Shown piece by piece: positions 49,001-61,308 of a stretch of 64,000 bases of DNA. The notes beneath the pieces were generated by a model. That model made no database searches, was not told the origin of the DNA, and was given only the letters and a program-made list of their open reading frames with translations. The position numbers were made by a program, and so were the translations under genes. Location of the stretch: the NCBI GenBank assembly GCA_020726505.1, contig JAHLEZ010000019.1:682001-746000 (forward strand). Reading direction: 5' to 3'. How positions within the stretch are numbered: position 1 is the first letter of the stretch; every line of letters begins with the position of its first letter. This DNA comes from Leptodontidium sp. MPI-SDFR-AT-0119. Its lineage: Eukaryota > Ascomycota > Leotiomycetes > Helotiales > Leptodontidiaceae.

Positions 49001-50684
49001 CAAAACAATTGAACTCGCTAAATTTACAGGCTCGTAGGCTGTATTTTGGGGGAATAGGGGTAAAAATTACCTTCACTTAACCGAAACCCGAACTTCAGGC
49101 CTGTTTACTCGCTACCATACGAGAGATGAATTACAGAGTTTTGTACGTCTGCGAAAGAGCAACTGATAGCCAAATAGTGAGATTCCACCGCAATATGCCG
49201 ATTTAGAGAACTGACTGGTAGGATGTTTAGATTTCTTGTGGTTCGTTTTCGCTTCACTTTTGTGGGCTTTATTTTGTTTGCAAAACAGCCACATCTGTTG
49301 CAAGGTTTAAAAGGTGCGAATGGAGTTTGAGCAGTATCATAAATCTTAGAATTGCTGCGTATAGCGCTTTAGTTAAGATAGTGTACGATGATATGCGCGA
49401 TTGATTCAGCCCAATGATTCTGTTCTAAGGTTGTGCTGCCAAGTTACGGCAAAATCTGCCCTGCCCATCTCAATTAGCGAATTTACGTCTTCAACTTGTA
49501 AGAAAGAGGGTCACACGTATGGTGGCTTCCCTTGAATGTGGTCATCTATGCCTACTATTCTAAAGGTAGAAACTGCTTGAGAAAATACTGTGAACTGCCC
49601 GCACTGTTTAAAAACGTAATAATGTCAAGGCAAGTACGACGATTGCACCATACACGTACAAAATATTCACAGGGTATCTTCGGTCTAGAACCACCAGTGG
49701 TGAACCAGTACTCTTACTATTGGCCAGTGGTTTCGCGAGAAGCCCAGCTTATCAGGAATGGGTGTACTTGCATATCTGTGATGGCTGAGCCCAGCCGTGT
49801 TTGGGCGTAAGTATGTATTTGCTTTTGGGTTGGTCTCGACTTTGTAAGCATGGCTGGAGCAAGTGCAAGTGCAAGTGTGGCTTCGAAAAGCATAAGTTTA
49901 ATTGATCAGACTCACCCTTGCTGGCGCGCCCCTGTATGCTTCTAAGGTCTGTGCTCCATCTGTGCCAAGAGCTAGCCCTGTCCCACCGAGGTCCTTCCAC
50001 GAAGATCTAACCTCTATAATCGGCATTTCAACTCCACCCGGAAACGTCGTCCTCCATAAAAATCGTGAACTAAGAATCAAAGCCGTACTCTAACTACCCG
50101 AAGACTGTAACGATTTAATCAGCTACTAGTTTTCAACCGTTTTCTTGACATTTTGACGTGCCATCCTCCCTTTGTCGCTGTGAGAGGAGGGAATCAACAA
50201 AGATATCCTTTAAAGAACTGTTCGTTGCCATTCGCTTCTTCCTCTTCTTCTGGCCCGAGTTTTGCCTTCAGTTATCGTCTCCTGGTTGTATAGGTTGTAT
50301 ATATTGGCCAAATATAGTCGACGATGGAGTTCAGGAAAGTAAACATCGTCACCGGACGCCGCTTCGCATTGCGTTTGAGACCTGTATTGATTACCAAACA
50401 ACCAACTTGTTGTTATTACAAATCATTTGGGTGGAAGCCCAGGTTCTGCCTGGCTTTAAGGGACTTAACGGTTTTTGGCTGATTTTAAGTTTTCGGATTA
50501 AGTGTTTTCAGCCCATCCACCCAACCTGTATTTACAATCACCCCTTTCCTCGATGCTGTGTACGTCGGGAAGCACATCCTATAAAGATAGGTCTTGTAGC
50601 AACTGTATGTCCTGAATTTCATTGTACTCTATCTACATTGCTTCTCAATTACACGCCAAAACCAATTTTGCCACCACATTCACG
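46017..50684. other. gene-poor region of 4.7 kb
   Basis: No gene supported. Features include a purine-rich low-complexity stretch with GAAC tetramers (about 46640-46665), strand-asymmetric GGGA/GGAG-rich sequence at 46400-47300, and the inverted-repeat-bounded segment listed separately. The short frames near 50160-50680 probably belong to the leader of the SDR gene. Confidence 0.45.
47808..48195. repeat. segment bounded by imperfect inverted repeats
   Basis: ATCCGCCAAGCTGCCAGA at 47808-47825 matches the reverse complement of TCTGGCAGTTGGGGGGAT at 48178-48195 at about 16 of 18 positions. The 388-bp span is AT-rich inside and has no gene. It could be a small non-autonomous DNA transposon; I see no clear target duplication. 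Confidence 0.4.
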
Positions 50685-51816
50685 ATGCCTTCTACATTTT
50701 CTGCCATGTTTCCCCCAGCTCCAACATTCACAGAAAAAGACCTCCCCTCTCTCACTGGTAAGGTGTACATCGTCACCGGAGCGGCATCTGGGGTCGGATT
50801 CGAACTCGCCAAGATTCTCTACCTCGCAGGAGGAACAGTATACATCGCCGCGCGGTCCACGACACGATGCGAAGGCGCAATCGACAAAATAAAGACCCAG
50901 ACCAGTGATGTGAAGTCTTCAGGAAAGTTGGAAAGTATGGTGGTCGATCTCGCAGATTTAAGAACGGTGAAGGGTGCTGTCGATGGGTTTCTGCGTCGCG
51001 AGACGAGGCTCGATGTCTTAGTGCATAATGCCGGAGTGATGACTCCACCGTCTGGGAGCAAGGACAAACATGTCCGTCAAAGTCCCAATCCAGAGTATGA
51101 TGAAGGCGGCTGACAAAAGAGCGGTACAGGGGCACGATCTCGAAATGGGCACAAATTGCCTTGCACCGTATCTCCTGACTGTCCTCCTTGAACCTATCCT
51201 TATTCGTACGGCCGCCTCATCCCCTTCGCTCAGTGTCAGAGTTGTCTTTGTGGTATCGCTCCTACAGTTGGTCCCGGCGGGTGTGATGTCATTCGACAGC
51301 CAGGGAACTCCCAAAGTATTGCCCAAAGCTATGGATAACTATATGCAGACCAAGGCAGGCGGTACGATGCTGGCGACCGAATTCGAGAAGCGTTTGGGGA
51401 GCAATGGGATACTCAGCGTGGTGAGTAGGACCGACATCGTGGGTGGAGACTGAAGCTGATCGAGACCAGAGTGTGCATCCAGGGTTGATGAGGACTGAAC
51501 TGCAGCGCAACATGGGTATCATCGGGCCTGCAATCATGGTGCGTTTGGCTTTTCTGAACGAGTGCACTATACTGATGAATCTTTCTAGAAACTCCTCTTC
51601 AAAGGACCCGTATACGGTGCCTACTCCGAGTTGTACGCCGGATTCTCGCCCGAGCTCGAAGCGAAACACAACGGTGGATATGTGATGGCTTGGGGCCGGA
51701 TTGTGCCGTTCCCTGACGACATTGCCAAAGCGCTCAAAGGGAAAGTGGAAGGAGGAAGCGGAGCTAGGCAAATCTTCGTCGAATACTGCGATCGCGAGAC
51801 GAAGGAGTTTAGATAG
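50685..51816 (+). CDS. short-chain dehydrogenase/reductase (SDR)
   Basis: Four exons (50685-51071, 51130-51420, 51470-51538, 51589-51816) with introns of 58, 49 and 50 nt give 324 residues. The cofactor loop TGAASGVG starts at residue 31, the NAG motif is near 114-116, a candidate catalytic Ser is at 172, and Tyr200-x3-Lys204 (YMQTK) is the active pair. The VHPGLMRTEL block follows. This matches classical NAD(P)-dependent SDRs close to retinol-dehydrogenase/WWOX-like fungal enzymes. The substrate is unknown. The first donor is GTCCGT, unusual but compatible, and the join restores the family segment GHDLEMGTNCLAPYLLT. Confidence 0.88.
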
Positions 51817-52162
51817 CGCAGGTTGTGCTGTGAGAGGTTCCCATCATTTGATTGTAAACAGACGGTGTTCTCGGCTTACAGGTTGTAATCATAATTGATA
51901 CCAAATCCAAGATCAGATGATGGGGTTGTTCCGTCAGAGCCTCCAGCTTGCCCTGTACCAGTAGGATAAGAGCGGTATACTTATCCATTAGATCTAGAAC
52001 CGATATCAGAGCGCCTATATTTTCAGACTATATCAAAGTAAAAGTATACCATTTAATGATAGTCTTGGCATAGCATTTGTGTCTTTATATCATTCTCTGT
52101 GGCCCGTCTTGTTTGTCGATGAAGAATTCGTCTCGGCGCTTCAATTTGGGATGTGGTGCTAA
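51817..52162. other. no gene recognised
   Basis: 3' flank of the SDR gene; no further signal seen. Confidence 0.4.
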
Positions 52163-52679
52163 TCAGTAGAATATAGTCTCTTGACGATGCATTGGGTTAA
52201 ATATCTTTCGTGGAATTAACATTATCATCATTATGCAAGGGAGGGGGGATAGTTGGACCACGTTCCCAAGGAAGAGCGGCATCATATTGATCAAGACCAG
52301 ATTCGCTGCGCGGATGCCAATCTTTATGGCCGTCACCTTCCAAAATTCGAGGTCGTAGAGGTTAGCGGTGATGCATGTATGCTGTTTGTATAATGAGACC
52401 TGCTGGTGTCCATGGCCCAAGAGATAAGTGACGGTGAAGGATACGAGGATAGATCGGGGCTTTGCACAGCAAAAGAGCGACGTATTCAACGAATTGCCAG
52501 TGTATAGACGGAAGGCAAGGACGAAGAATACAGCTAATGCAGACTGCATAAATCGCCATGACAGAAATAGGGATGTAAATTAAAAGATGATTCGAAAGGG
52601 AAAAGTGAAGAGGTATGCGGATAAGAGAGCCGGAGGAAAGATAAAACCCTATAAAAGAAAGAGGAAAAGTGTAAGTCAA
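52163..52679 (-). pseudogene. possible decayed membrane-protein coding region
   Basis: Two minus-strand frames hold hydrophobic segments (FPLSFIGFYLSSGSLI, LLIYIPISVMAIYAVCI, ANLVLINMMPLFLGNVV) and appear to continue one another across a frame change near 52470-52490 (ALLLCKAP versus CCAKPRSILV). I recognise no family. It could be chance AT-rich hydrophobic sequence. Confidence 0.25.
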
Positions 52680-53099
52680 AAGATAAACTATTTAAGGATA
52701 TGCTAAACAAAACAGGTAGATATTACCAAAATAGGGCGCTCATAAGACAACTAGTTACCTCGTACCTCAGCAACCAACATAGAGCTAAATAAGATCATCA
52801 ATTGATCTTCAGTTATCCAGCGGGATTTATCGATCAGGTACTGGAAAAATTTCTGGCCTTTGCTGCGATTGCCGTGGTGCCATTTAATGGCCAAAATACT
52901 TTCTGCGCGTCGATTCCTCGCTGCCTCGCTTTTGAGATCAGAGCTCTCTGACTGTTGCCCATGTATCAAGGATCCGCGCCAGCCTGTACTAAGAGATGTA
53001 CAATATCGTTATGACCAAATGCTCATGCAGTCGAGACTGGAGCTCATCCTGATCTACTCTTGGAATTTAAGTTGACCGTTCTAGTATCAAGTAGTAATT

Positions 53100-53838
53100 T
53101 CACTACTCCAAAACGACCAAAGGATGCTTCGATCTAGAGTTGGAGATACGTCCCGACTGTTTTTAATCTCAGGATCGACCCCTTGACCCAACAGTTCTCG
53201 GATAACACGCTCGTCTCCGGTCTTGGCTGCATTATAGAACTGAGTGAATTGGCCATCCTCGTGGAAAGAACGATAAAGACAGTCCTAGAGAAATTTTGGG
53301 CTTTCTTTCTACGCATTTGTCAGCGCTGGTTGTGCTTTGCCAATTCAATCTTCACCTCAGTCCATTGCTTCGTAATCAAAATTTATATCGCTGTCCTTCC
53401 AAATCCCCTTACAATCCATTTCACTCCATCTAATGTGATGGCAACATCTGCTTTGCTATTCTCGAGCAAAGATAGCATTGCTTCTCTCCCGAGTTTCTGT
53501 GCAACAAGCTGTACTACGCTGCCTGTAATCACTATGTCGGGCCCTCGCTGCTCGAGCAATAGCTTCGTCACCTCTTTCCCAATCCTCCAATTTCCCGCCG
53601 CCGCTTTTATTAACTCTTCCGTAATTACCACACCCGCCTCTCGCATCTTAAGCAACAGCATCATTATTTCTTGGTCGAATCGACACGCAATAAACTCTAC
53701 CACCTCTTCGGTAATCACCACGTGGTGGCGTCGCTGCTTGAGTGACAGCTTCATCACCTCTTTCCCTCTCTCTTTATTTCTCGCCACCGCTTTTATTACC
53801 TCTTCGGGGAAAATAGTCTCCAAATAACAGGGGTTCAT
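53100..53838 (-). pseudogene. fragment with ITEEV-type repeats and an ankyrin repeat
   Basis: The open frame from 53838 encodes five consecutive repeats of about 30-33 residues, of the type ITEELIKAAAGNWRIGKEVT-KLLLEQRG. Such repeats are common at the C-terminal side of fungal ankyrin and NACHT-ankyrin proteins. After its stop, another frame near 53115-53230 reads FYNAAKTGDERVIRELLGQG, a typical ankyrin repeat. The N-terminal signalling domains are absent and the frames are disconnected, so this is a fragment of a larger STAND-like or ankyrin gene. Confidence 0.6.
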
Positions 53839-55268
53839 TTCACTTCAATGTATAGCTTCGGTTACGAAAGAGAAAAAACTCAAATGCTCAATCGATCTCG
53901 AGGTTAAGAGACATATTGCGTAATACTTTCCAGATAGCACCACACCCGATGCTTACAAGACCCCTTTACAGCAACACACTAATGATATCGAACGGTTCGC
54001 GAATGATGTCTTTAAAGCAAGTTATCCAAAGAGACCGTTAAAGTCGTCACAAGTGTCTACAATTCGACGGCATAGCAGTGAGCAATTTCATCGTTTCTAA
54101 GTATAGGGCAAGTCTGCGAGACATCAAGTCTGTAAATGCCGAGTCAGGGCTGTTACATGCTGCTCGTATTGTGAATGCCTTTTGCAATCAAGTTCGGCGA
54201 AATGTGGCTTGTAAGCCGCACAAGGCCATGATTGAAACGTTCCCTCAGACCTGTCTCTAGATCCACGTCATAAGGAAGGTGGCAGACAGTTTTCAAACAG
54301 AGTGGTGCTGGAGAAGAACATCAATCTCTCTTACCCTGGTAATACTTGTTTCCCCAAGTACCCTGCCTCCGAAGCTCGGTAAGCCAAAGCAGACATGGAG
54401 GGGCACAACGCTTTGGCATTGATCAACTGGGATTAGGTCCGCTTTCTATTTACCTAGTGAATGGAAATAGTCCGTCCCACGCACCTGCATATTGTCTGCA
54501 TTTTTTCACTGGGTCCGACTTTCGGTGTTATAGTAGTCTTCTGCCATTATGATCTCCGAATAGGGCCTGCCTTCAGAAAACCCCGTTCCATAGGCGCCTA
54601 AATTTATTGAAGAGAAAACGTCTGGGCTACGCAACATTCTGACGAGCGACTCGACTTCACAAGAACAAGGTGGCCCAGAAATAAAACATCAGTTTCAAAC
54701 ACATCCCTCCAGGCCCATAAAGGAGCAGGAACGTATGCTCAACCAGGGTATCACTTCTTTGAGATGTAGTGCTCATAAGAAGACAGGGATTTAATCCCTT
54801 GGAATGAATGAGATGATTCTGAATCGTGGAGTTCTCGAGTACCATCTCGAATCTTAGCTTACTGAAGGGTTGTCTTATAGTTCGGGGAAAAGAGCATCCA
54901 ATTCTTTCTTCTGCAGCTGGTGACCTACTTTCCATACCTACTGTGTACAGTGGACTTCGCAAACATGATCGGATAGACGGAACAATATTGGCCTGGTGCT
55001 GTATCCGTTCATATTTTTCTTGGTAGCCCTCGAACCCTGTTGAGGATTGATATTCCCCCCGGAGACTGCAATTAGACCCAATTTTATTCTTCAGTTACTG
55101 ATTAGCCGACAATGACCTTCCTGATAGACTCAGCGATAGATATGGGTGAGGAAGAAGACTTCCTTGAGTTCATGATCTTTCCTATAAACTTAGTATAAAG
55201 CGTCTGAACAATCTACTAGCAGAGACAAGTCTCACATCGCAACCACCTCCTCATATTTACCATATTTT
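53839..55268. other. no gene recognised
   Basis: Short frames on both strands without domains. It may be decayed sequence linking the ankyrin remnant and the dead secreted-protein gene. Confidence 0.4.
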
Positions 55269-55919
55269 GTGCACATCTCCTCTTCAAATTGTTACCGACT
55301 ACCTATACACACTGCCATCATAGTCCGAATCCACCAATTAGCAGTCGTTCATGCAATCCTTGTCTCAGTTGCGCTGGGGGACAAACCCCTTGACTACAAG
55401 TCCTACTTCTTGCCACTCTCTTCAGAAAAGTTAGTCACATTCAACACCAGCGCAATTTTGAAGTCAGTCAATGTCCCAGCAATCACGTCATCAGTAATCA
55501 ACCATCACTCCCTTCCGTCTCGCTCGAGCATATCCAAACGTTAGACCATCACGAAGGAAGAATGTCTCGATCCTCTTGATCGCCCTTACTACGAGGACTG
55601 CAGTTCTATCTGCTGACAGTCTCCGAATGAGCAACCAGAAGGCATTTTGGTCGAATTCCAAGGCCCTGTGGAGATTCAGCCTCTCGAGATTTGGTTGCTG
55701 GAGTATAGTGATTGCGTTTTTAGAATCGCAAACCTAGATCCTTGCGAGATTATTGACATCGATCCTTTGTCAGATGTCTGGGCGTACTGTTACAGTATGT
55801 ACGCAAATTGTGCTTTCGAAGGGTACAATGGATATTTGGAGGGAACTGATCCTGAGATGGCAATGGCGCTGTCCGGAACACCAGGTGCACCACCGTATGT
55901 TGAGGATCCATGTGTCTAG
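55269..55919 (+). pseudogene. dead Cys-containing secreted-protein gene with two in-frame stops
   Basis: One continuous frame runs through three segments separated by single stop codons. Segment 1 has a hydrophobic stretch near its start (LAVVHAILVSVALGD) and ends SRSSISKR; then TAG. Segment 2 reads TITKEECLDPLDRPYYEDC-SSIC; then TGA. Segment 3 reads QSPNEQPEGILVEF and continues to a Cys-containing acidic C-terminus ending YVEDPCV. The first stop fits a CAG-to-TAG change (SKR-Gln-T). Cysteines occur in the pattern expected for an extracellular domain. No intron with GT-AG ends removes the stops in frame. The old start may be near 55320. I recognise no family. Confidence 0.5.
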
Positions 55920-56354
55920 GTTTCAATGCCTGGATTTGAATCTTAAAGGTCAGTGTTGGGGATGGCCTTCGGGGAAGCAAAGAAGGGGGACTTGAGTCAA
56001 ATTTCGGTGTTTCGTTTACTTGGGGACGGTCGAGGACAATGGTCATGGCTCAAATTGGAAGTTGTCTCTTATTCAAATCGTACCATAACTCAACTTTGGG
56101 GCTGTTCTTCATGTGGCATTTGCCTGTTCGCCGCACATGCATTGAATGCCAACTCAACTTTGGATGTTTATCTAAAAGTAAGGTTACTTTGACAAATATG
56201 AATATATCTGAAACCATAAGAAAATAAGCGCAGGACAGCATTCACGACTGTTCTTAGATCTCAGCTTGGCTTCAATGACAGCCTAAATATCAGATGATTT
56301 TCATATCTATCTGGCCGCCATTCAATTGTCTTTCACAAAGCTCAAGTTCCCATC
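55920..56354. other. no gene recognised
   Basis: Spacer between the dead secreted-protein gene and the convergent orphan gene. Confidence 0.4.
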
Positions 56355-57144
56355 CTAACCTGAAGCTGGATAAATGACCATACCATTTCTGAGCTCATCC
56401 TTTCTCACCGCCGAAACCCCTCGCACCAACAAGCACATTTCCTTCCCCGCACGGCTCTCCCCGTGCAAGATAACGTCTTCCAATTCGGGTTTCCAAAATC
56501 CTTGCTCTATACGACGGCGAGCTCTATTTTCCTTGACCCATTTCCATGCTGGGAAGGCACCATCCACAATGAGTGTACTAGGATCTGTGCCGAGAACCCG
56601 AATTGCAAAAAGATGCACGGAAAGTTGGTCAGCCCGTGGCTCACTGGCTGATATGCCCTGCAAATATGATATAACTGAGGAGATCGCTTCGGTGTCTGAG
56701 GATACTACACATTCATTCTCCCTGTTGCCAATGATTTTTGACATGAGAAAATGATGCAACCCATCATCCCGAGAGATCTCCGAGGCTGGGATCTGAAAGG
56801 TACCGAGGTCTTGGAAGCCCTGGAACAACTTGAATCTTTCTCCATCGATTCTTACTGGCAAATTAAGAGTCCTGGCGACTTCAGACTGCCCGTGTACGAA
56901 GTCCCAATGATGAAGTACAGCTGATGGTGGAGTATGTTGATCCTCAGTCATGCTGAAGAGCAGCTCGTGGGTATGAGAACAGGCTTGTAAGTCGAGATTC
57001 TGGATTTGTTCCAGCTGGGTCCGATCTCATAGTCAGTGAGTCTGGTCTTAGTGACACTGCTAGATAACGACATACAATTTCCAGCTGCCGGCTGACATCA
57101 TGTTGCCCCGAGCCATTGCCGGAATATGGAGGGGGTAGTTCCAT
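56355..57144 (-). CDS. orphan fungal protein, two exons
   Basis: Exon 1 (57144-57076) encodes MELPPPYSGNGSGQHDVSRQ plus LEI. A 76-nt intron (GTATGT donor, CAG acceptor) leads to exon 2 (56999-56355), giving 237 residues. The product is soluble, with no signal peptide or membrane segment. The PPPY motif at its start could bind a WW domain. The middle contains LHHWDFVHGQSEVARTLNLP. I do not recognise a domain. Codon pattern and the clean splice join support a real gene. Confidence 0.6.
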
Positions 57145-57973
57145 TTCAGTCAATCGACGCACGCGCGGCCTTATAGAGGTCTGGGAGTGGCCGAAAACAG
57201 CACGAAAATGAATAGGAATTCTTTGCTTGAACGGAAAGTAGGATGAGAAGACTTGTAACAATATCCCAAGTCAAATTGAGTTATTTGAGGTATTTCTCCC
57301 AGACGCCTCAGGTATAGTCCCTGCAACTCTAGTGTATTGCTCGCCACAAATGACCTGCTGCATGATGCATGAGTGAGACATCAGGGATGCTGGAAGTTGG
57401 CTTCAACATGTGCATGTCGTGAACAAATCTGGTCTAGGCTTCCTGAGATGTGGTAATCTCCACCTGTAATTTAATGGGAGGGACATGGACGATTGAAATG
57501 GCTACTTTCTTGTCGCGTAAATGAGCGCTTAGCCCAGGCAGGTAGTGAATTGACCACCCCAGGTCACTGGCTGGAGCCAGACCAGTATTTGGGTGGATGA
57601 GGCCGATGACGCACATGGGAAACTCTCAAAACCTCTACTTGATTCCTGGAAAATTCCAATGCTGGTAGCGAGTGCAGCAACCTCCGGGGGTCCCCTGTTT
57701 CCCGAATTTCGTACACAGTCTTGAATATGTGTGAAACAGCATGCGATGAAAAGAGTCCTGTCCCGATTAGCTTCGGTATCTTTAAGTCTTTTTAGTAAGC
57801 CCCAAGTAATAGAGTGGTCATTAAGCCTGTGCTGAGCTTGAGCTGCCTATTTCTTGAGCTGCCTATGTCATAATGGGCGATCTTGGATCTAATTCGTTGG
57901 ATAGAGACTGGAAAAGGAGCTTTTTAAGCGCACTTATAGTCCTCTTGGTAGAGGCTAATTGGTAGTGTGGAGC
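57145..57973. other. no gene recognised
   Basis: Spacer with small domain-free frames, ending at the 3' edge of the dead NLR-like gene. Confidence 0.4.
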
Positions 57974-60293
57974 CTAATAAGAGTTTAGTAAGCCATGCTT
58001 GTAGCTTGAGATGAATCTTCTCGTCACAGGGTTTTTAGCAAAACTTAGTATATTTAGTAGGCATGTTTTAGTAGCTAAGGCGTTTGTTGCGGCCGGGGCA
58101 CATTTTGGCTGCTTTTCTAAAAACTCTCTTACGGATAAGTGAGTGAATCGAAAAGTATTCATCGTCGGGTCGAAGATAACGAGGTTAGAGCACAAGTGTA
58201 GAACTGGCTTTATTGTCAGCTTGCCGAATTGTCCTCTAGTAGTGTAAGATAATGCAGCGAGAAATTCTTCCAATAATAGCGTTCGCTGGGTATAAAGAAG
58301 CCAGCTCAAAGCGCTAGTAGTGATTTCACGATCAGTGTTTACTGCGGTTGCCTTTAGTCTCTGATATAGCTCAAGATATAGCTCCTCTAATTTTAGGGGC
58401 AGTCGACTGAGACGTTCTTGGATTACTTCGTCTGTTTCAAGGCTACATAGGCTCTGCAGTTACAGGCTAGCCCACCGGAACCTAGTAGTAACATCAGTAT
58501 AACCAAAATATAGTCCGAGTCGTCAACAACACTCAGATACAATTGGCGTCTTTTATAACTTTCTCAATGATTTTTGTCCTTAGATTCTCTTTGTCTATAC
58601 TCCAACGCAATATCTTTCCTCTTCGAACAAGGGACTCCGTTTCCCTTTGGACGAACGAGATGATGTCATTATTGTTCTTGGCCGATAAGAGTTCAAGGTT
58701 AGGATAGCTCCGTAAATGCCACACAATATCCTAATCATTACGACTCGATACAAAGATCTTGACCAAGCTTGCAGACTCTTAAAGAACTAACTCCAGAGCT
58801 TCCAAAAGCTCCGTTCGTTTCTCTAGATCACACTCATCAAGTGTATTAATCACGATGGTTGTTATCGGAAACTGCTCTGCGAGCTGGATGATTAGTGTAG
58901 AACTCTCATTTATACTTAATAATCCCGAGGCGAATCCCTCATTTTCATACTTCTTATGAGCTGCTACCGTAGGAGGAAGTAAAGGACATCCTAGTTGGGT
59001 GCTTGACAGTTGTCGTGCAATGCTTGCTATAATCGCATTAGGGTTCGAACGTGTAAGCTCGGCAGTGTTCCGTGAACAGTAGAAGAAGACCGGAGCTAGA
59101 TTGTGGCTATTTTGAAATGCCATTTTAGCATCTTCAATCACAATAGATTTGTATTGTTAACGGCCTTCAGTATCTAGGAGCAATCCTACTACTCACACCA
59201 GCTTGCTCTTCCCAGAACCTGGAACTCCATGAAGCCACAAGATAAATAACACACTTTCCTTCTTCCACCTATTAAAAAGCGGATCCGAGAGTAGCCATCG
59301 CCCAGTGCCAGGCAATACCTCTCTCTTAGCCTGCTCATGATGTTAAAGGTATGGTTCGGGCGAAAGCCATTGCAAAATCTTCGTCCTCTAGGATACTATA
59401 ACTTGTGAGCTATGTGTTAAGAAGCGAATTATTAACTCACTCTCGAACCCATCTATAAGACTTGCCAGATCCGCACTCATTCGTTCTACCGGGCTATCGA
59501 TACACTTGAGAAGTCTCTTCAGCTCCACGTGTTAGTCAATTTAATCTAGACAGAATTAACTAGAGGATAAAGTGAGTAGACGGCCATGCATACTCTACAT
59601 TCCAACCATAGAGGAACAGCAATCGACAGCCTCTTAAGCAGTACCAATGGCATCAAAAGACGACTCGATGGCTGATTGTGGGAGTAGTCCGCTTTTTAAT
59701 CGACGCACTGTAAACGCTATTACTATAAGTTTCCCACTTCATTTAGTAGCATTACTTGCGGTATTCTAATCAAAGTAGCTCCTCGCCTTCGAAAGATAAG
59801 TCATGATCGCGGCATAGAACTTGATAAGCACTCTCTAGAGCTCATTAGTAGCAGCAGATGGGGACTGCAGATAGACGTCCTCAATAATAGCATATCGGCA
59901 GATAAATTCTGTAATCGAAGTCACCCCCTCGACCACGAATGCGAATTTGTCGATATTATTTACGGTAATCTATTGACACTTAGTTATGCCTTGTAGCGCT
60001 TCAATACTACAAACCTGCAAGAGAAACCTGACGCCAGCCCAAGGAAGTGTAACATGAACCGGATCGTACTAAACAGCTATATCGCCAAGCTACTTAAACA
60101 CATCAATCCACTTAGCCATCTTAGTAAACAAGTCTACAAAAATGATAGTCTCCCTACTCTTCCTTTTACACCGCCATATTTCCTCGATACACTTTTCCTT
60201 CGATGTCGTTGTTAGCTCGAGGAGTTTAGACAAGATAATAAGCTTGTCGGGACGAATAAAGTCGATGTTGTCCTTGTCTTTATCACTCAACTC
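57974..60293 (-). pseudogene. dead NACHT-type STAND (NLR-like) gene
   Basis: Read 5' to 3' on the minus strand: an N-terminal domain resembling DUF7708 (YDPVHVTLPWAGVRFLLQ, then across a 45-nt intron to ITVNNIDKFAFVVEGVTSIT), the NACHT P-loop (WLHGVPGSGKSKLV, about 59200-59235), the segment FFYCSRNTAELTRSNPNAII, a Walker B-like IVINTLDECDL, and the winged-helix tail ALSWLLYTQRTLLLEEFLAA. Such proteins are fungal intracellular receptors linked to allorecognition and defence. At least five stops interrupt the exons: TAG at 60090-60092, 60069-60071, 59835-59837 and 59766-59768, and TAA at 58460-58462. Most sit where Gln is expected. No C-terminal repeat domain follows. The Walker B Asp-Ala is replaced by Asn-Thr. 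Confidence 0.8.
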
Positions 60294-61308
60294 AGCTACT
60301 ACAGATGTCTAGAGGTCATTACTTGACAAAAAATACAAAGTTAGCGTAGCCTCGTCCAAAAGTTACTGGATCTCCTCACGTATTTGGCCTTAGGGCCTAT
60401 GTAGGAGGCATAGTGCTGGCTAGAAGTGTTAGAAAGATGTATCGGAGGTAAATCTACGATGAACGTGGCGGGTCTTTGATATATCCTACTTAGGGCTCGG
60501 CTCGTGATGGCTGTTGAAATAGGTGGTAGTTTATGATGTGTAGCTGATGGTGTGTGATTGTAGCAAGAGATGCTGCGGCAAGGCAGACTCAGGACTGAAG
60601 CTTTGGCCAATCGGACCGCAGTTTCCTCCTCTTCTGAAGCCAAGATGAAACACTTTCGCACAGGACCGTATGGCAGAAACTCACACCAGCTTGTTAAGGG
60701 ACGTACAATTTACTGCCCATTGAGCTTATACGGTCAAATAAATATCTAGTTTCTTCATGGCTATATCGCACATCTCTAACATGGCACAATTCTAACATGG
60801 CCGCTTGGTTCTGGCGGTTCGCCCCACCGTCTCCATCTGGGAAGATCCGCCAGCCCCACCATGGCTGGCTGCATGGACCAGCACCACCGGCACTAACAGG
60901 ATCACGGACAAGGATACAGCAGTGCTTGAATCCCACTTGTCATCAAGACGCGCCTCAATCAAGAAAGACGGCACCACGAGACTTAGCAGTGACCACTCCC
61001 CCCAAAAACCACCTTTCCATCGTTGCTCCCGTTTCGCAACGCAGTCTGCTACTATATTTTGTTTGTTCCAACCGCGATTCGATACCTTCTATATGACGTG
61101 TGGGGAAGTCTATGAAGCTGAGGTCAAGCGAATCAGCCTTGAACAGATAGCTATTACCACTACAATCTCAGACGACAAATTTGCCCACCAGAGATTCGAA
61201 GATGACTAGTTTCCGCCTACGTGACGCGCCCCCATTCGTAGGATGCTATACGCAGAGCAATGCCACCGTCCCTTACAAATGACTTACAAATCTCATTTCC
61301 TCCTTGAG
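60294..61308. other. no gene recognised
   Basis: Upstream flank of the dead NLR-like gene and 3' flank of the oxygenase gene. Overlapping open frames at 60790-61210 look like chance. Confidence 0.4.

Noticed and set aside
50158..50892. 244-codon plus-strand frame overlapping the SDR start
   Set aside because: Overlaps the SDR first exon in another frame and has no domain; the SDR frame carries the cofactor motif.
59970..59972. In-frame TAG in the NLR-like gene counted as a nonsense codon
   Set aside because: It is the acceptor end of a normal GT-AG intron of 45 nt with a branch-like site; removing it joins two conserved segments.
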